From positions 23,547,692 through 23,611,691 of the forward strand of contig OX155951.1 of NCBI GenBank assembly GCA_944548615.1: DNA of 64,000 bases, written 5' to 3'. A model generated the notes under the pieces. It had not been told where the DNA came from. It searched no databases and was given only the letters and a program-made list of their open reading frames with translations. Of the stretch, positions 57,101 to 64,000 are shown one piece after another (position 1 is the stretch's first letter; each line of letters opens with the position of its first letter). A program made the translations under genes and the position numbers. This stretch comes from Micropterix aruncella. Taxonomy: Eukaryota; Arthropoda; Insecta; Lepidoptera; Micropterigidae.

Positions 57101-57677
57101 TAAACACCCGAGAAGTATTCATGGACCGCCACCTGGAAGGATGACAGCTGGACGCTGGCAGGGGCATTACGGTTCACAGAGTGGTCAAGAATAGAAGTTA
57201 AATTATTATTATGAAATTCCCAGTCCTCTTTCGCAAGTGAAGGGAATTTTAGAGGAGGGAAGGATACGATTTGCGCGGGTAGAGGAGACCGGTCGGGTGA
57301 CAAACTGCGGGCAGATGTGGAGTCAAGGGACATGAGAGGTTCAACTCTGTCCGTGACTCCTTGCGACGGTTTAAGACACTGACGTGCAGCGTCGCTATCA
57401 TCGTGCCCAGCAATGTGTTTATTTAACCATGCTAATCGTTTATATTGTTTCCCGCAGATAAGGCAAGCAAGGTCCGGTGTCGTTTTAGCCGTGTCGTTGT
57501 TTGGGGTTTCTACTGGGGTAGCGGGAATTCTCCCCCCCTGATAGGCCGCTTGGGGGCATATTTCCTTTTTTTTCTTTTTTGCTTTATAAATAATCGGGTC
57601 TGGCTTGCAAGGCCATCGACCCGATGCGTTCTTTCACGCCGTCCACCGTCTCTCCGGCTGTCACAACTCTTTCGTTG
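54113..57677 (-). mobile_element. R2-like retrotransposon array, copy 1 (full length)
   Basis: From the family 3' end (AATACAAACGGAGCTGCCAT on +) to the 5' end defined by the solo copy (TTCGTTG on +). It lies downstream of the last visible Rpn7-like exon, antisense to that gene. The 3' end on the minus strand finishes GTATTTATTTATTG, a short TTTA-type tail longer than that of the other copies. A 32-nt linker separates it from copy 2, giving a repeat period of about 3.6 kb. Confidence 0.9.
54265..57333 (-). CDS. REL-type non-LTR retrotransposon polyprotein, copy 1
   Basis: An intact frame of 1,022 codons from the first ATG; the frame is open further up to 57633 and there encodes a C2H2 finger (CLICGKQ..HIAGH). 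Order after the ATG: basic region, reverse transcriptase (residues about 230-520; [53 protein letters not shown]), thumb, knuckle [18 protein letters not shown] (CX2CX8HX4C), and a PD-(D/E)XK-like endonuclease ([21 protein letters not shown]), ending [13 protein letters not shown]. This is the R2/NeSL/Hero-type plan: one protein nicks DNA and primes reverse transcription of its own RNA. It is not in 28S rDNA here. One residue differs in the reverse transcriptase from copy 2 (MHWNEY versus MHRNEY). Clade assignment needs a tree. Confidence 0.9.
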   Translation of the reverse strand: MSLDSTSARSLSPDRSPLPAQIVSFPPLKFPSLAKEDWEFHNNNLTSILDHSVNRNAPASVQLSSFQVAVHEYFSGVYPKSTHVDPVHRENAFKAKLRRQKRLLRRQLREAKKAGDKALCHNFSRAYRSILKLIQSVATQNDKRKAAFLKSKEEARFDKNRFNYSKTVLSAAKGKIQIPEDMATEYFSTTYEDPMRLHNYSPPPGITPPPLPTVAFASQPPSLDEILNQVKRKPSGSTPGPDGIPYLVYKKCPCLLQYLGSIFRNIWNSGVVPQNFGRATVILIPKVPVCTGPKDARPIALTDTVAKIFFSIVHTRMSEFMHWNEYLGVSVQKGFMRGVSGCLEHNSLLAAAIKDARQHERQINVCWLDLENAFGSVRHSLLHFALRWYNFPPVVRDIVASYYNCLTFHVKTQEWTTRSIPYSIGLFQGCCLSPTIFNIVFNILLESLSQFDRKWGYRFKTDGQYTSSCLAFADDLTFITRSPKQLSLLLQKVELFCDWSGCIKVKPSKCFCLGLARMGTKFTSYDPKLVYKGSNISLIDPNNHFKFLGRKITHQGKDVSGDHVIEHFKSCLAKIDALLISGPRKAWIYDNYLTSHLSWPFLIYDFTKTQLSRLDALVTASLKSWLSLAKPADPSTLFRSKQNFGLALKLPSLLYANSRITKNSILCNSKDPAISKHVISGCSDSNELQARVDFHKRFLTGISQNGTGLGYGSTTTSDVDLKKSLLRGDYDSKSMAHAIGLQCQNDWTTIGDFCIPPPMHWKVMLYDWTPEMLKFYLNAFQHTLPDPSNLARWSFAEDSSCPLCSNTPCTARHILAGCKVALDQGRYTYRHDKVLAVIREVISLSVARANKGLTVSSKPPIQFVRDGSKGKKHLTTKPFSIIEKATDWILEVDSVSKQYKFPESLGCTALRPDITLYSLSRKVALIVELTVPWESNIPKDHEYKLNKYHDLANAVTRNGFTVHLHAVEVGARGLPAKSLFHLFKDLGLSRKIINSFLEKLSKTAICASQILWLRRGSEWVAR

Positions 57678-57709
57678 TTGTCATCCTGATGATCAGGGGG
57701 TTTACAATA
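57678..57709. repeat. 32-nt linker at array junction 1
   Basis: Between the 5' end of copy 1 and the 3' end of copy 2 lies TTGTCATCCTGATGATCAGG followed by GGGTTTACAATA. An identical linker is at 61274-61305. It contains a small stem (CCTGA and TCAGG). Confidence 0.8.
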
Positions 57710-60700
57710 AATACAAACGGAGCTGCCATGGAATTCACCGACCGGAGTCGGGCCCATCATAATACTATTTTTTTTACACTTCTGGGGTTGAGCAGTGGAT
57801 TCCGGACTTACGAACCGGCTGTGGTAGGTTTAGGACAGCTGTCTTGCCACATGTGAGCGTTCACCTTGCCACCCATTCACTCCCCCTTCGAAGCCATAGA
57901 ATTTGAGATGCGCAAATCGCAGTTTTAGATAATTTTTCTAAGAAAGAGTTGATTATTTTTCTGGAAAGGCCAAGATCTTTAAAGAGGTGAAATAGAGATT
58001 TAGCTGGCAGGCCACGAGCGCCAACTTCCACCGCGTGAAGGTGAACAGTGAAGCCGTTCCGGGTTACGGCATTTGCAAGATCATGGTATTTATTTAATTT
58101 GTACTCGTGGTCTTTTGGGATATTTGATTCCCATGGAACAGTTAATTCTACGATAAGAGCCACCTTCCGAGATAGAGAGTAAAGAGTTATATCTGGACGG
58201 AGGGCTGTGCATCCGAGACTTTCAGGGAATTTATACTGCTTAGAGACCGAATCAACCTCCAGAATCCAATCTGTAGCTTTCTCGATTATTGAGAAAGGTT
58301 TTGTAGTTAAATGTTTTTTGCCTTTAGAGCCATCCTGCACAAACTGTATTGGGGGTTTGGAGGATACTGTCAAACCCTTGTTGGCACGAGCCACTGAGAG
58401 ACTAATTACCTCGCGAATAACAGCGAGAACTTTGTCATGGCGGTAAGTGTACCGTCCTTGATCTAAGGCCACCTTGCAGCCAGCTAGAATGTGCCTAGCT
58501 GTGCAAGGGGTATTGCTACAGAGGGGACAAGAACTATCCTCGGCAAAGCTCCAACGAGCGAGGTTACTGGGGTCTGGAAGTGTATGCTGAAAGGCATTCA
58601 AATAAAATTTCAGCATCTCTGGCGTCCAGTCATAGAGCATTACCTTCCAGTGCATTGGAGGCGGAATGCAAAAGTCACCAATTGTTGTCCAATCATTCTG
58701 GCATTGAAGGCCAATAGCATGAGCCATACTCTTGCTGTCGTAATCTCCCCGCAAAAGAGACTTCTTCAAGTCCACGTCGCTCGTGGTTGTACTGCCATAC
58801 CCCAGACCAGTGCCATTCTGGCTGATTCCAGTAAGGAACCTTTTGTGGAAGTCTACGCGGGCTTGTAGTTCATTTGAATCACTACAGCCACTTATTACGT
58901 GCTTCGATATTGCCGGATCTTTGGAATTGCACAGAATCGAATTTTTGGTTATTCTGGAGTTGGCGTAGAGCAGAGAGGGCAGTTTAAGCGCTAGCCCAAA
59001 ATTTTGTTTGGACCTGAAGAGAGTCGAGGGGTCAGCTGGTTTGGCTAAGGACAGCCAGGATTTTAAACTAGCTGTCACCAGCGCATCTAGACGGGACAGT
59101 TGGGTTTTGGTAAAATCGTAAATAAGAAAGGGCCATGACAAATGTGACGTTAGATAATTGTCATAGATCCAGGCCTTACGAGGGCCAGAAATTAGCAAGG
59201 CATCTATTTTCGCCAGGCAACTTTTGAAATGCTCTATAACATGATCGCCCGAGACGTCCTTTCCCTGATGGGTGATTTTTCTGCCGAGGAATTTGAAATG
59301 ATTGTTTGGGTCTATAAGGGAGATATTAGAGCCCTTATAGACCAATTTGGGGTCATAGGATGTAAATTTTGTGCCCATGCGGGCGAGTCCAAGGCAAAAA
59401 CATTTGGAGGGCTTCACTTTTATACAGCCTGACCAGTCGCAGAAAAGCTCCACTTTCTGTAATAGCAGGGAAAGCTGCTTGGGGCTTCTGGTAATGAAAG
59501 TTAGGTCGTCGGCAAAAGCGAGGCACGACGAGGTGTATTGGCCGTCTGTTTTAAAACGGTAGCCCCACTTCCTGTCAAACTGGCTCAGGCTTTCCAGAAG
59601 TATATTAAAAACTATATTAAAAATCGTCGGGGAGAGGCAACAGCCCTGAAATAGTCCAATTGAATATGGTATAGAGCGGGTAGTCCATTCTTGCGTTTTA
59701 ACATGGAAAGTCAGACAGTTGTAGTAGGAGGCTACAATGTCACGCACGACTGGTGGGAAGTTGTACCAGCGGAGTGCAAAGTGGAGGAGACTGTGTCGGA
59801 CTGACCCAAAGGCATTCTCTAGGTCGAGCCAGCATACATTGATTTGGCGTTCGTGCTGTCTCGCATCCTTGATGGCAGCAGCCAGGAGAGAGTTGTGCTC
59901 GAGGCAGCCCGAGACGCCGCGCATGAAGCCTTTTTGAACTGATACTCCAAGGTACTCATTCCGGTGCATGAATTCGCTCATCCTCGTGTGGACTATGCTA
60001 AAAAAGATTTTGGCCACAGTGTCTGTGAGAGCAATGGGCCGAGCGTCCTTTGGTCCGGTGCAAACTGGGACCTTCGGAATTAAGATGACTGTCGCTCGGC
60101 CAAAATTCTGTGGGACTACACCGCTATTCCATATATTTCGGAAGATGGATCCTAAATATTGCAGAAGGCAGGGGCATTTTTTGTATACTAAATAGGGAAT
60201 ACCATCGGGACCCGGAGTAGAGCCCGACGGCTTCCTCTTTACTTGATTAAGAATCTCATCTAGTGATGGAGGTTGAGAAGCAAAAGCTACCGTAGGCAGG
60301 GGCGGAGGTGTAATGCCCGGCGGAGGGCTGTAATTATGGAGCCGCATTGGGTCCTCATACGTGGTCGAAAAGTATTCCGTGGCCATATCTTCCGGGATTT
60401 GGATTTTTCCCTTGGCGGCAGACAAAACCGTTTTGCTGTAGTTAAAACGGTTTTTGTCGAACCGGGCTTCCTCTTTGGATTTGAGAAATGCTGCCTTGCG
60501 CTTGTCGTTTTGCGTTGCTACGCTCTGTATGAGTTTTAGTATAGAGCGGTACGCGCGCGAGAAGTTGTGGCAGAGGGCTTTATCCCCGGCTTTCTTGGCT
60601 TCACGTAACTGGCGACGAAGTAGCCGCTTTTGCCTACGGAGCTTTGCCTTAAATGCGTTTTCTCTGTGAACCGGGTCGACATGGGTAGATTTTGGGTAAA

Positions 60701-61273
60701 CACCCGAGAAGTATTCATGGACCGCCACCTGGAAGGATGACAGCTGGACGCTGGCAGGGGCATTACGGTTCACAGAGTGGTCAAGAATAGAAGTTAAATT
60801 ATTATTATGAAATTCCCAGTCCTCTTTCGCAAGTGAAGGGAATTTTAGAGGAGGGAAGGATACGATTTGCGCGGGTAGAGGAGACCGGTCGGGTGACAAA
60901 CTGCGGGCAGATGTGGAGTCAAGGGACATGAGAGGTTCAACTCTGTCCGTGACTCCTTGCGACGGTTTAAGACACTGACGTGCAGCGTCGCTATCATCGT
61001 GCCCAGCAATGTGTTTATTTAACCATGCTAATCGTTTATATTGTTTCCCGCAGATAAGGCAAGCAAGGTCCGGTGTCGTTTTAGCCGTGTCGTTGTTTGG
61101 GGTTTCTACTGGGGTAGCGGGAATTCTCCCCCCCTGATAGGCCGCTTGGGGGCATATTTCCTTTTTTTTCTTTTTTGCTTTATAAATAATCGGGTCTGGC
61201 TTGCAAGACCATCGACCCGATGCGTTCTTTCACGCCGTCCACCGTCTCTCCGGCTGTCACAACTCTTTCGTTG
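57710..61273 (-). mobile_element. R2-like retrotransposon array, copy 2 (full length)
   Basis: Same borders and orientation as copy 1, about 3,564 bp. It is one base shorter in the 3' UTR (GGGGTTGAG versus GGGGGGTGAG). Confidence 0.9.
57861..60929 (-). CDS. REL-type non-LTR retrotransposon polyprotein, copy 2
   Basis: Intact 1,022-codon frame, again open upstream of the ATG to 61229 through the C2H2 finger. I find only two amino-acid differences from copy 1: Arg for Trp in the reverse transcriptase (MHRNEY) and Gln for Arg in FVQDGSKGK. All catalytic motifs are kept (FADD, knuckle, RPD and VELT). Two intact frames side by side make this a plausible source of active enzyme. Confidence 0.9.
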   Translation of the reverse strand: MSLDSTSARSLSPDRSPLPAQIVSFPPLKFPSLAKEDWEFHNNNLTSILDHSVNRNAPASVQLSSFQVAVHEYFSGVYPKSTHVDPVHRENAFKAKLRRQKRLLRRQLREAKKAGDKALCHNFSRAYRSILKLIQSVATQNDKRKAAFLKSKEEARFDKNRFNYSKTVLSAAKGKIQIPEDMATEYFSTTYEDPMRLHNYSPPPGITPPPLPTVAFASQPPSLDEILNQVKRKPSGSTPGPDGIPYLVYKKCPCLLQYLGSIFRNIWNSGVVPQNFGRATVILIPKVPVCTGPKDARPIALTDTVAKIFFSIVHTRMSEFMHRNEYLGVSVQKGFMRGVSGCLEHNSLLAAAIKDARQHERQINVCWLDLENAFGSVRHSLLHFALRWYNFPPVVRDIVASYYNCLTFHVKTQEWTTRSIPYSIGLFQGCCLSPTIFNIVFNILLESLSQFDRKWGYRFKTDGQYTSSCLAFADDLTFITRSPKQLSLLLQKVELFCDWSGCIKVKPSKCFCLGLARMGTKFTSYDPKLVYKGSNISLIDPNNHFKFLGRKITHQGKDVSGDHVIEHFKSCLAKIDALLISGPRKAWIYDNYLTSHLSWPFLIYDFTKTQLSRLDALVTASLKSWLSLAKPADPSTLFRSKQNFGLALKLPSLLYANSRITKNSILCNSKDPAISKHVISGCSDSNELQARVDFHKRFLTGISQNGTGLGYGSTTTSDVDLKKSLLRGDYDSKSMAHAIGLQCQNDWTTIGDFCIPPPMHWKVMLYDWTPEMLKFYLNAFQHTLPDPSNLARWSFAEDSSCPLCSNTPCTARHILAGCKVALDQGRYTYRHDKVLAVIREVISLSVARANKGLTVSSKPPIQFVQDGSKGKKHLTTKPFSIIEKATDWILEVDSVSKQYKFPESLGCTALRPDITLYSLSRKVALIVELTVPWESNIPKDHEYKLNKYHDLANAVTRNGFTVHLHAVEVGARGLPAKSLFHLFKDLGLSRKIINSFLEKLSKTAICASQILWLRRGSEWVAR

Positions 61274-61305
61274 TTGTCATCCTGATGATCAGGGGGTTTA
61301 CAATA
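61274..61305. repeat. 32-nt linker at array junction 2
   Basis: Identical to the linker at 57678-57709, between copy 2 and copy 3. Confidence 0.8.
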
Positions 61306-62049
61306 AATACAAACGGAGCTGCCATGGAATTCACCGACCGGAGTCGGGCCCATCATAATACTATTTTTTTTACACTTCTGGGGTTGAGCAGTGGATTCCG
61401 GACTTACGAACCGGCTGTGGTAGGTTTAGGACAGCTGTCTTGCCACATGTGAGCGTTCACCTTGCCACCCATTCACTCCCCCTTCGAAGCCATAGAATTT
61501 GAGATGCGCAAATCGCAGTTTTAGATAATTTTTCTAAGAAAGAGTTGATTATTTTTCTGGAAAGGCCAAGATCTTTAAAGAGGTGAAATAGAGATTTAGT
61601 TGGCAGGCCACGAGCGCCAACTTCCACCGCGTGAAGGTGAACAGTGAAGCCGTTCCGGGTTACGGCATTTGCAAGATCATGGTATTTATTTAATTTGTAC
61701 TCGTGGTCTTTTGGGATATTTGATTCCCATGGAACAGTTAATTCTACGATAAGAGCCACCTTCCGAGATAGAGAGTAAAGAGTTATATCTGGACGGAGGG
61801 CTGTGCATCCGAGACTTTCAGGGAATTTATACTGCTTAGAGACCGAATCAACCTCCAGAATCCAATCTGTAGCTTTCTCGATTATTGAGAAAGGTTTTGT
61901 AGTTAAATGTTTTTTGCCTTTAGAGCCATCCCGCACAAACTGTATTGGGGGTTTGGAGGATACTGTCAAACCCTTGTTGGCACGAGCCACTGAGAGACTA
62001 ATTACCTCGCGAATAACAGCGAGAACTTTGTCATGGCGGTAAGTGTACC
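61306..62049 (-). mobile_element. R2-like retrotransposon array, copy 3 (5'-truncated)
   Basis: Contains the 3' UTR and the endonuclease part of the frame (from RYTYRHDKV to the stop at 61457), then breaks off at 62049 into unrelated DNA. The upstream residues of the open frame that continues to 62194 come from the flank by chance. One change is seen (Thr for Ala in GLPTKSLF). Confidence 0.88.
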
Positions 62050-62053
62050 TATT

Positions 62054-62112
62054 GCGGTGGCCTACGTGACGAACCGCACGTGGGTGCGTTGGGGCGACAG
62101 GCGAAGCGAAGC
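62054..62112. repeat. Right flank repeat of the array
   Basis: Matches the left flank repeat at 54029-54080 in the same orientation (GCGGTGGCCTAC at the start, GCGAAGCGAAGC at the end). Confidence 0.45.
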
Positions 62113-63730
62113 AAACGCAATCAGTTGGTTTAATATTTTCGAGCGAACTGTAACAAAAATCCAATTTGCGACCTGAAACTGGGGTTAAAAACATGTTTCC
62201 GATCCATACAGATGCTTATTTTCATGTTTCATGGCATTTGGTTATGTTTTGTTGAATTTTCCTTGTTTTTGCTGGATTTTATCACATTTCCCGTGTTCTG
62301 GACGTGTTTCAACATGATTCTGGTGCCGTTCTTGGTTTTATATCGGTTTCCGAGCCTCCCGGAGCATTAAAAATACTAAAATTCCGTACAAATATTTCGG
62401 CCCGTAATTTGTTGACATTTGAGGTTATCTGTCAAACCCGTATGGACATTACGGTTGTCAATTCGATTTTCCGCTAAATGTTGCCATAATTATAATCGAT
62501 AGTTTCTGGTTCATCTTTTGCGACATCCGGCCGTGTTTTTTTTGGCTTCTGTTTTACGTGCGCTTCGAAAAGATGGGGAGAAATCTGCTTTTGTCGAGGC
62601 GAGGTGGTCAGAAAGTGCCGTAAACGGGCTGAGTGCCGCTTTTAGAGTGCGTGGGAGTTTTTCTGTTTCATTAACAAATATGTAGTGTGGTGTGTGAACC
62701 GTTTTTGCGGTAAGTTTGACATATTTGGAAAAGATGGCTTTGACATGTGATCGGCGCGATAGTTACGGGTTTTTCTGCTCTTTTGCAGATTGTGTCACCT
62801 TTATTTGCCCAATTTTATAAGATGTTTTAACCCTTGCTGAGGTTTACCGCGGCTGCATTCGACCTGGTTATCAAAATAAACCACTGATGTAACCGGATTT
62901 TCTTTTCTGCCGGATGTAATTCCATGGACGAGACTTTTCGCCAGAATCCGAGGAATAAAGAAGACCTAGATAAATGGATTGTGTTTTTATTTTCTATGCC
63001 GCGATAGTTTAGTTCTGACAGGCCCAATTTAGTGACATTTTGTACCACCCACGAGCTGAGGTAAGAGTTTCTAAATTTTTTGGGTTAGATTCATTTTTCT
63101 TTTTTTCGTTTCCCGTTTTTCTCCATAAAAACGTGGTGGCGTCCTAATTAATTCTTTTCGTTTTTCGTTGGCTAAAAGAAAAAATTAAATTCTTTTGTTA
63201 TCACTTTTGTTCTAAATTTTTGCTATAGAACTCTTGCTCGGGTTGGCTTGTTTTAAATAAATTAAAATACGTAAAAGCTAAAAATGGTTCAAGTAGACAT
63301 TTTAATTATTGCTATTCAAGAATGCAAAAGGAATAAAAATTATCACAATCGCTTACCATACTGCGAGTGGGCGCAATTGGCTAATTAAAATATTAGTTGC
63401 ACTCTTCTGTCTTACATACCTCTTGAGTATTTGATATTTCAAAAATAAATTTTCCAGTAAAAAACAAATGATATGACAAATGTACTGAATGACGGCGGCG
63501 ACTGAAGCGGCGAGTTTGCGCACACATAGGACAGGGCCGCCGAGTCGCATTGAATTCGCGGAAACCGCAACGGATCACTTTGCAATTGCATGTCCGCGCG
63601 TTCGCGTAGGACACAGCGTAAGACATCGAGTTTTGCATTTAGGAAAGTTACAGCTATGCTATTTTTGCTTATAATTAGAGACAAATAAATATATTTTTAT
63701 ACTTTTAATAATATACAAACTAAGATGGTA
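62113..63730. other. No gene assigned; possible 5' UTR exons
   Basis: Donor-like sites occur on + at about 62710 (TTTTTGCG then GTAAGTTTG) and 63061 (GAGCTGAG then GTAAGAGTT), which could belong to leader exons of a gene to the right. I find no coding exon here, including no Rpn7 C-terminal exon. Open frames near 63353-63684 on both strands overlap one another and look like chance. Confidence 0.3.
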
Positions 63731-63734
63731 GATT

Positions 63735-64000
63735 GAAAAGTTTCCAGAATGGGAATGTTTTTATTTTTCACCATAGTCCCTTTCCAGGGCGATACACTTT
63801 TCCCAGTGGTACTTTAGTTTTTTTAAGCCCCCAGAATAATACGATTTTGGAAACTGCAAAATAGGCAGGAGGCGATGACCTCCTCATTTGACAAGAAGCG
63901 CTTGCTCCCAAGCCAAGTCTTCATGTTTAGGAACAAAAAGAAGTTGCACTGGGCCAGGTCTGGAGAGTACGGGGAATGCGGCACCACCTCGTAGCCCCAT
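63735..64000 (-). pseudogene. mariner transposase fragment at window edge
   Basis: On the minus strand from the window end: HSPYSPDLAQCNFFLFLNMK then TWLGSKRFLSNEEV, the catalytic-region motif of mariner transposases (SPDLAPCDFFLFP), followed after frame changes by YHWEKCIALERDYGEK, the usual C-terminus. The catalytic Asp position reads Asn (CNFF for CDFF). The element continues beyond the window. Confidence 0.75.

Noticed and set aside
54611..57856. Many + strand open frames inside the retrotransposon copies
   Set aside because: They are antisense shadows of the intact minus-strand polyprotein and repeat identically in each copy.
61457..62194. Apparent 245-codon gene with its own ATG
   Set aside because: Its first part is flanking DNA fused by chance to the truncated third copy of the retrotransposon.
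63353..63684. Overlapping open frames on both strands near the right end
   Set aside because: They overlap one another in several frames, show no domain and no splice sites, so none can be preferred.
53861..64000. Search for the Rpn7 C-terminal exon
   Set aside because: No sequence resembling the FIAAGRLHCKID block or the following conserved tail was found, so no exon is called.

Overview
This is a eukaryotic, AT-rich, intron-containing and transposon-crowded contig. The gene set (a beta-PIX/rtGEF orthologue, a ninaA-like membrane cyclophilin, a proteasome Rpn7 relative and tandem homocysteine S-methyltransferases), the short exons with GT-AG introns, and the mobile elements (TTAA-flanked piggyBac-like, hAT, mariner, Helitron and non-LTR elements) point to an insect, probably a lepidopteran. 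That placement is an inference from the mix of families, not a database result.

Layout. Bases 1-4949 hold the last four exons of a homocysteine S-methyltransferase gene (HMT-A, + strand, 5' exons outside the window). Bases 4950-19947 are a repeat-filled interval: a TTAA-bounded piggyBac-like element, fold-back elements, a ZMYM1-like hAT with perfect ends and an 8-bp target duplication, a 255-bp AT microsatellite and a 5'-truncated LINE. A complete second methyltransferase (HMT-B, six exons, 319 codons) follows at 19948-24699. The minus strand from 44603 down to 24936 is a beta-PIX/rtGEF gene (SH3, [13 protein letters not shown] segment, C-terminal coiled coil) with three phase-compatible alternative C-termini. 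Divergent from it on the + strand are a secretory-pathway cyclophilin with a C-terminal membrane anchor (45738-46663) and a divergent PSMD6/Rpn7-like proteasome lid gene (five exons, 47206-53860), whose last exon is not visible.

The most striking feature is a non-LTR retrotransposon with an R2-type architecture: C2H2 finger, reverse transcriptase, CX2CX8HX4C knuckle and a PD-(D/E)XK-like endonuclease. A solo copy sits inside a mariner transposase in the last rtGEF intron, flanked by a 6-bp target duplication. Two full-length copies and one 5'-truncated copy form a head-to-tail array (54113-62049) downstream of the last visible Rpn7-like exon. The two array junctions carry the same 32-nt linker, and the copies are nearly identical, so the family has moved recently. 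Several older 3' or internal fragments of it lie in rtGEF introns.

The protein-coding genes are not an operon. The methyltransferases form methionine from homocysteine, rtGEF activates Rac/Cdc42 at adhesions, the cyclophilin folds secretory-pathway proteins, and the Rpn7-like protein belongs to the proteasome lid family. The 1.1 kb between rtGEF and the cyclophilin may act as a shared promoter region.
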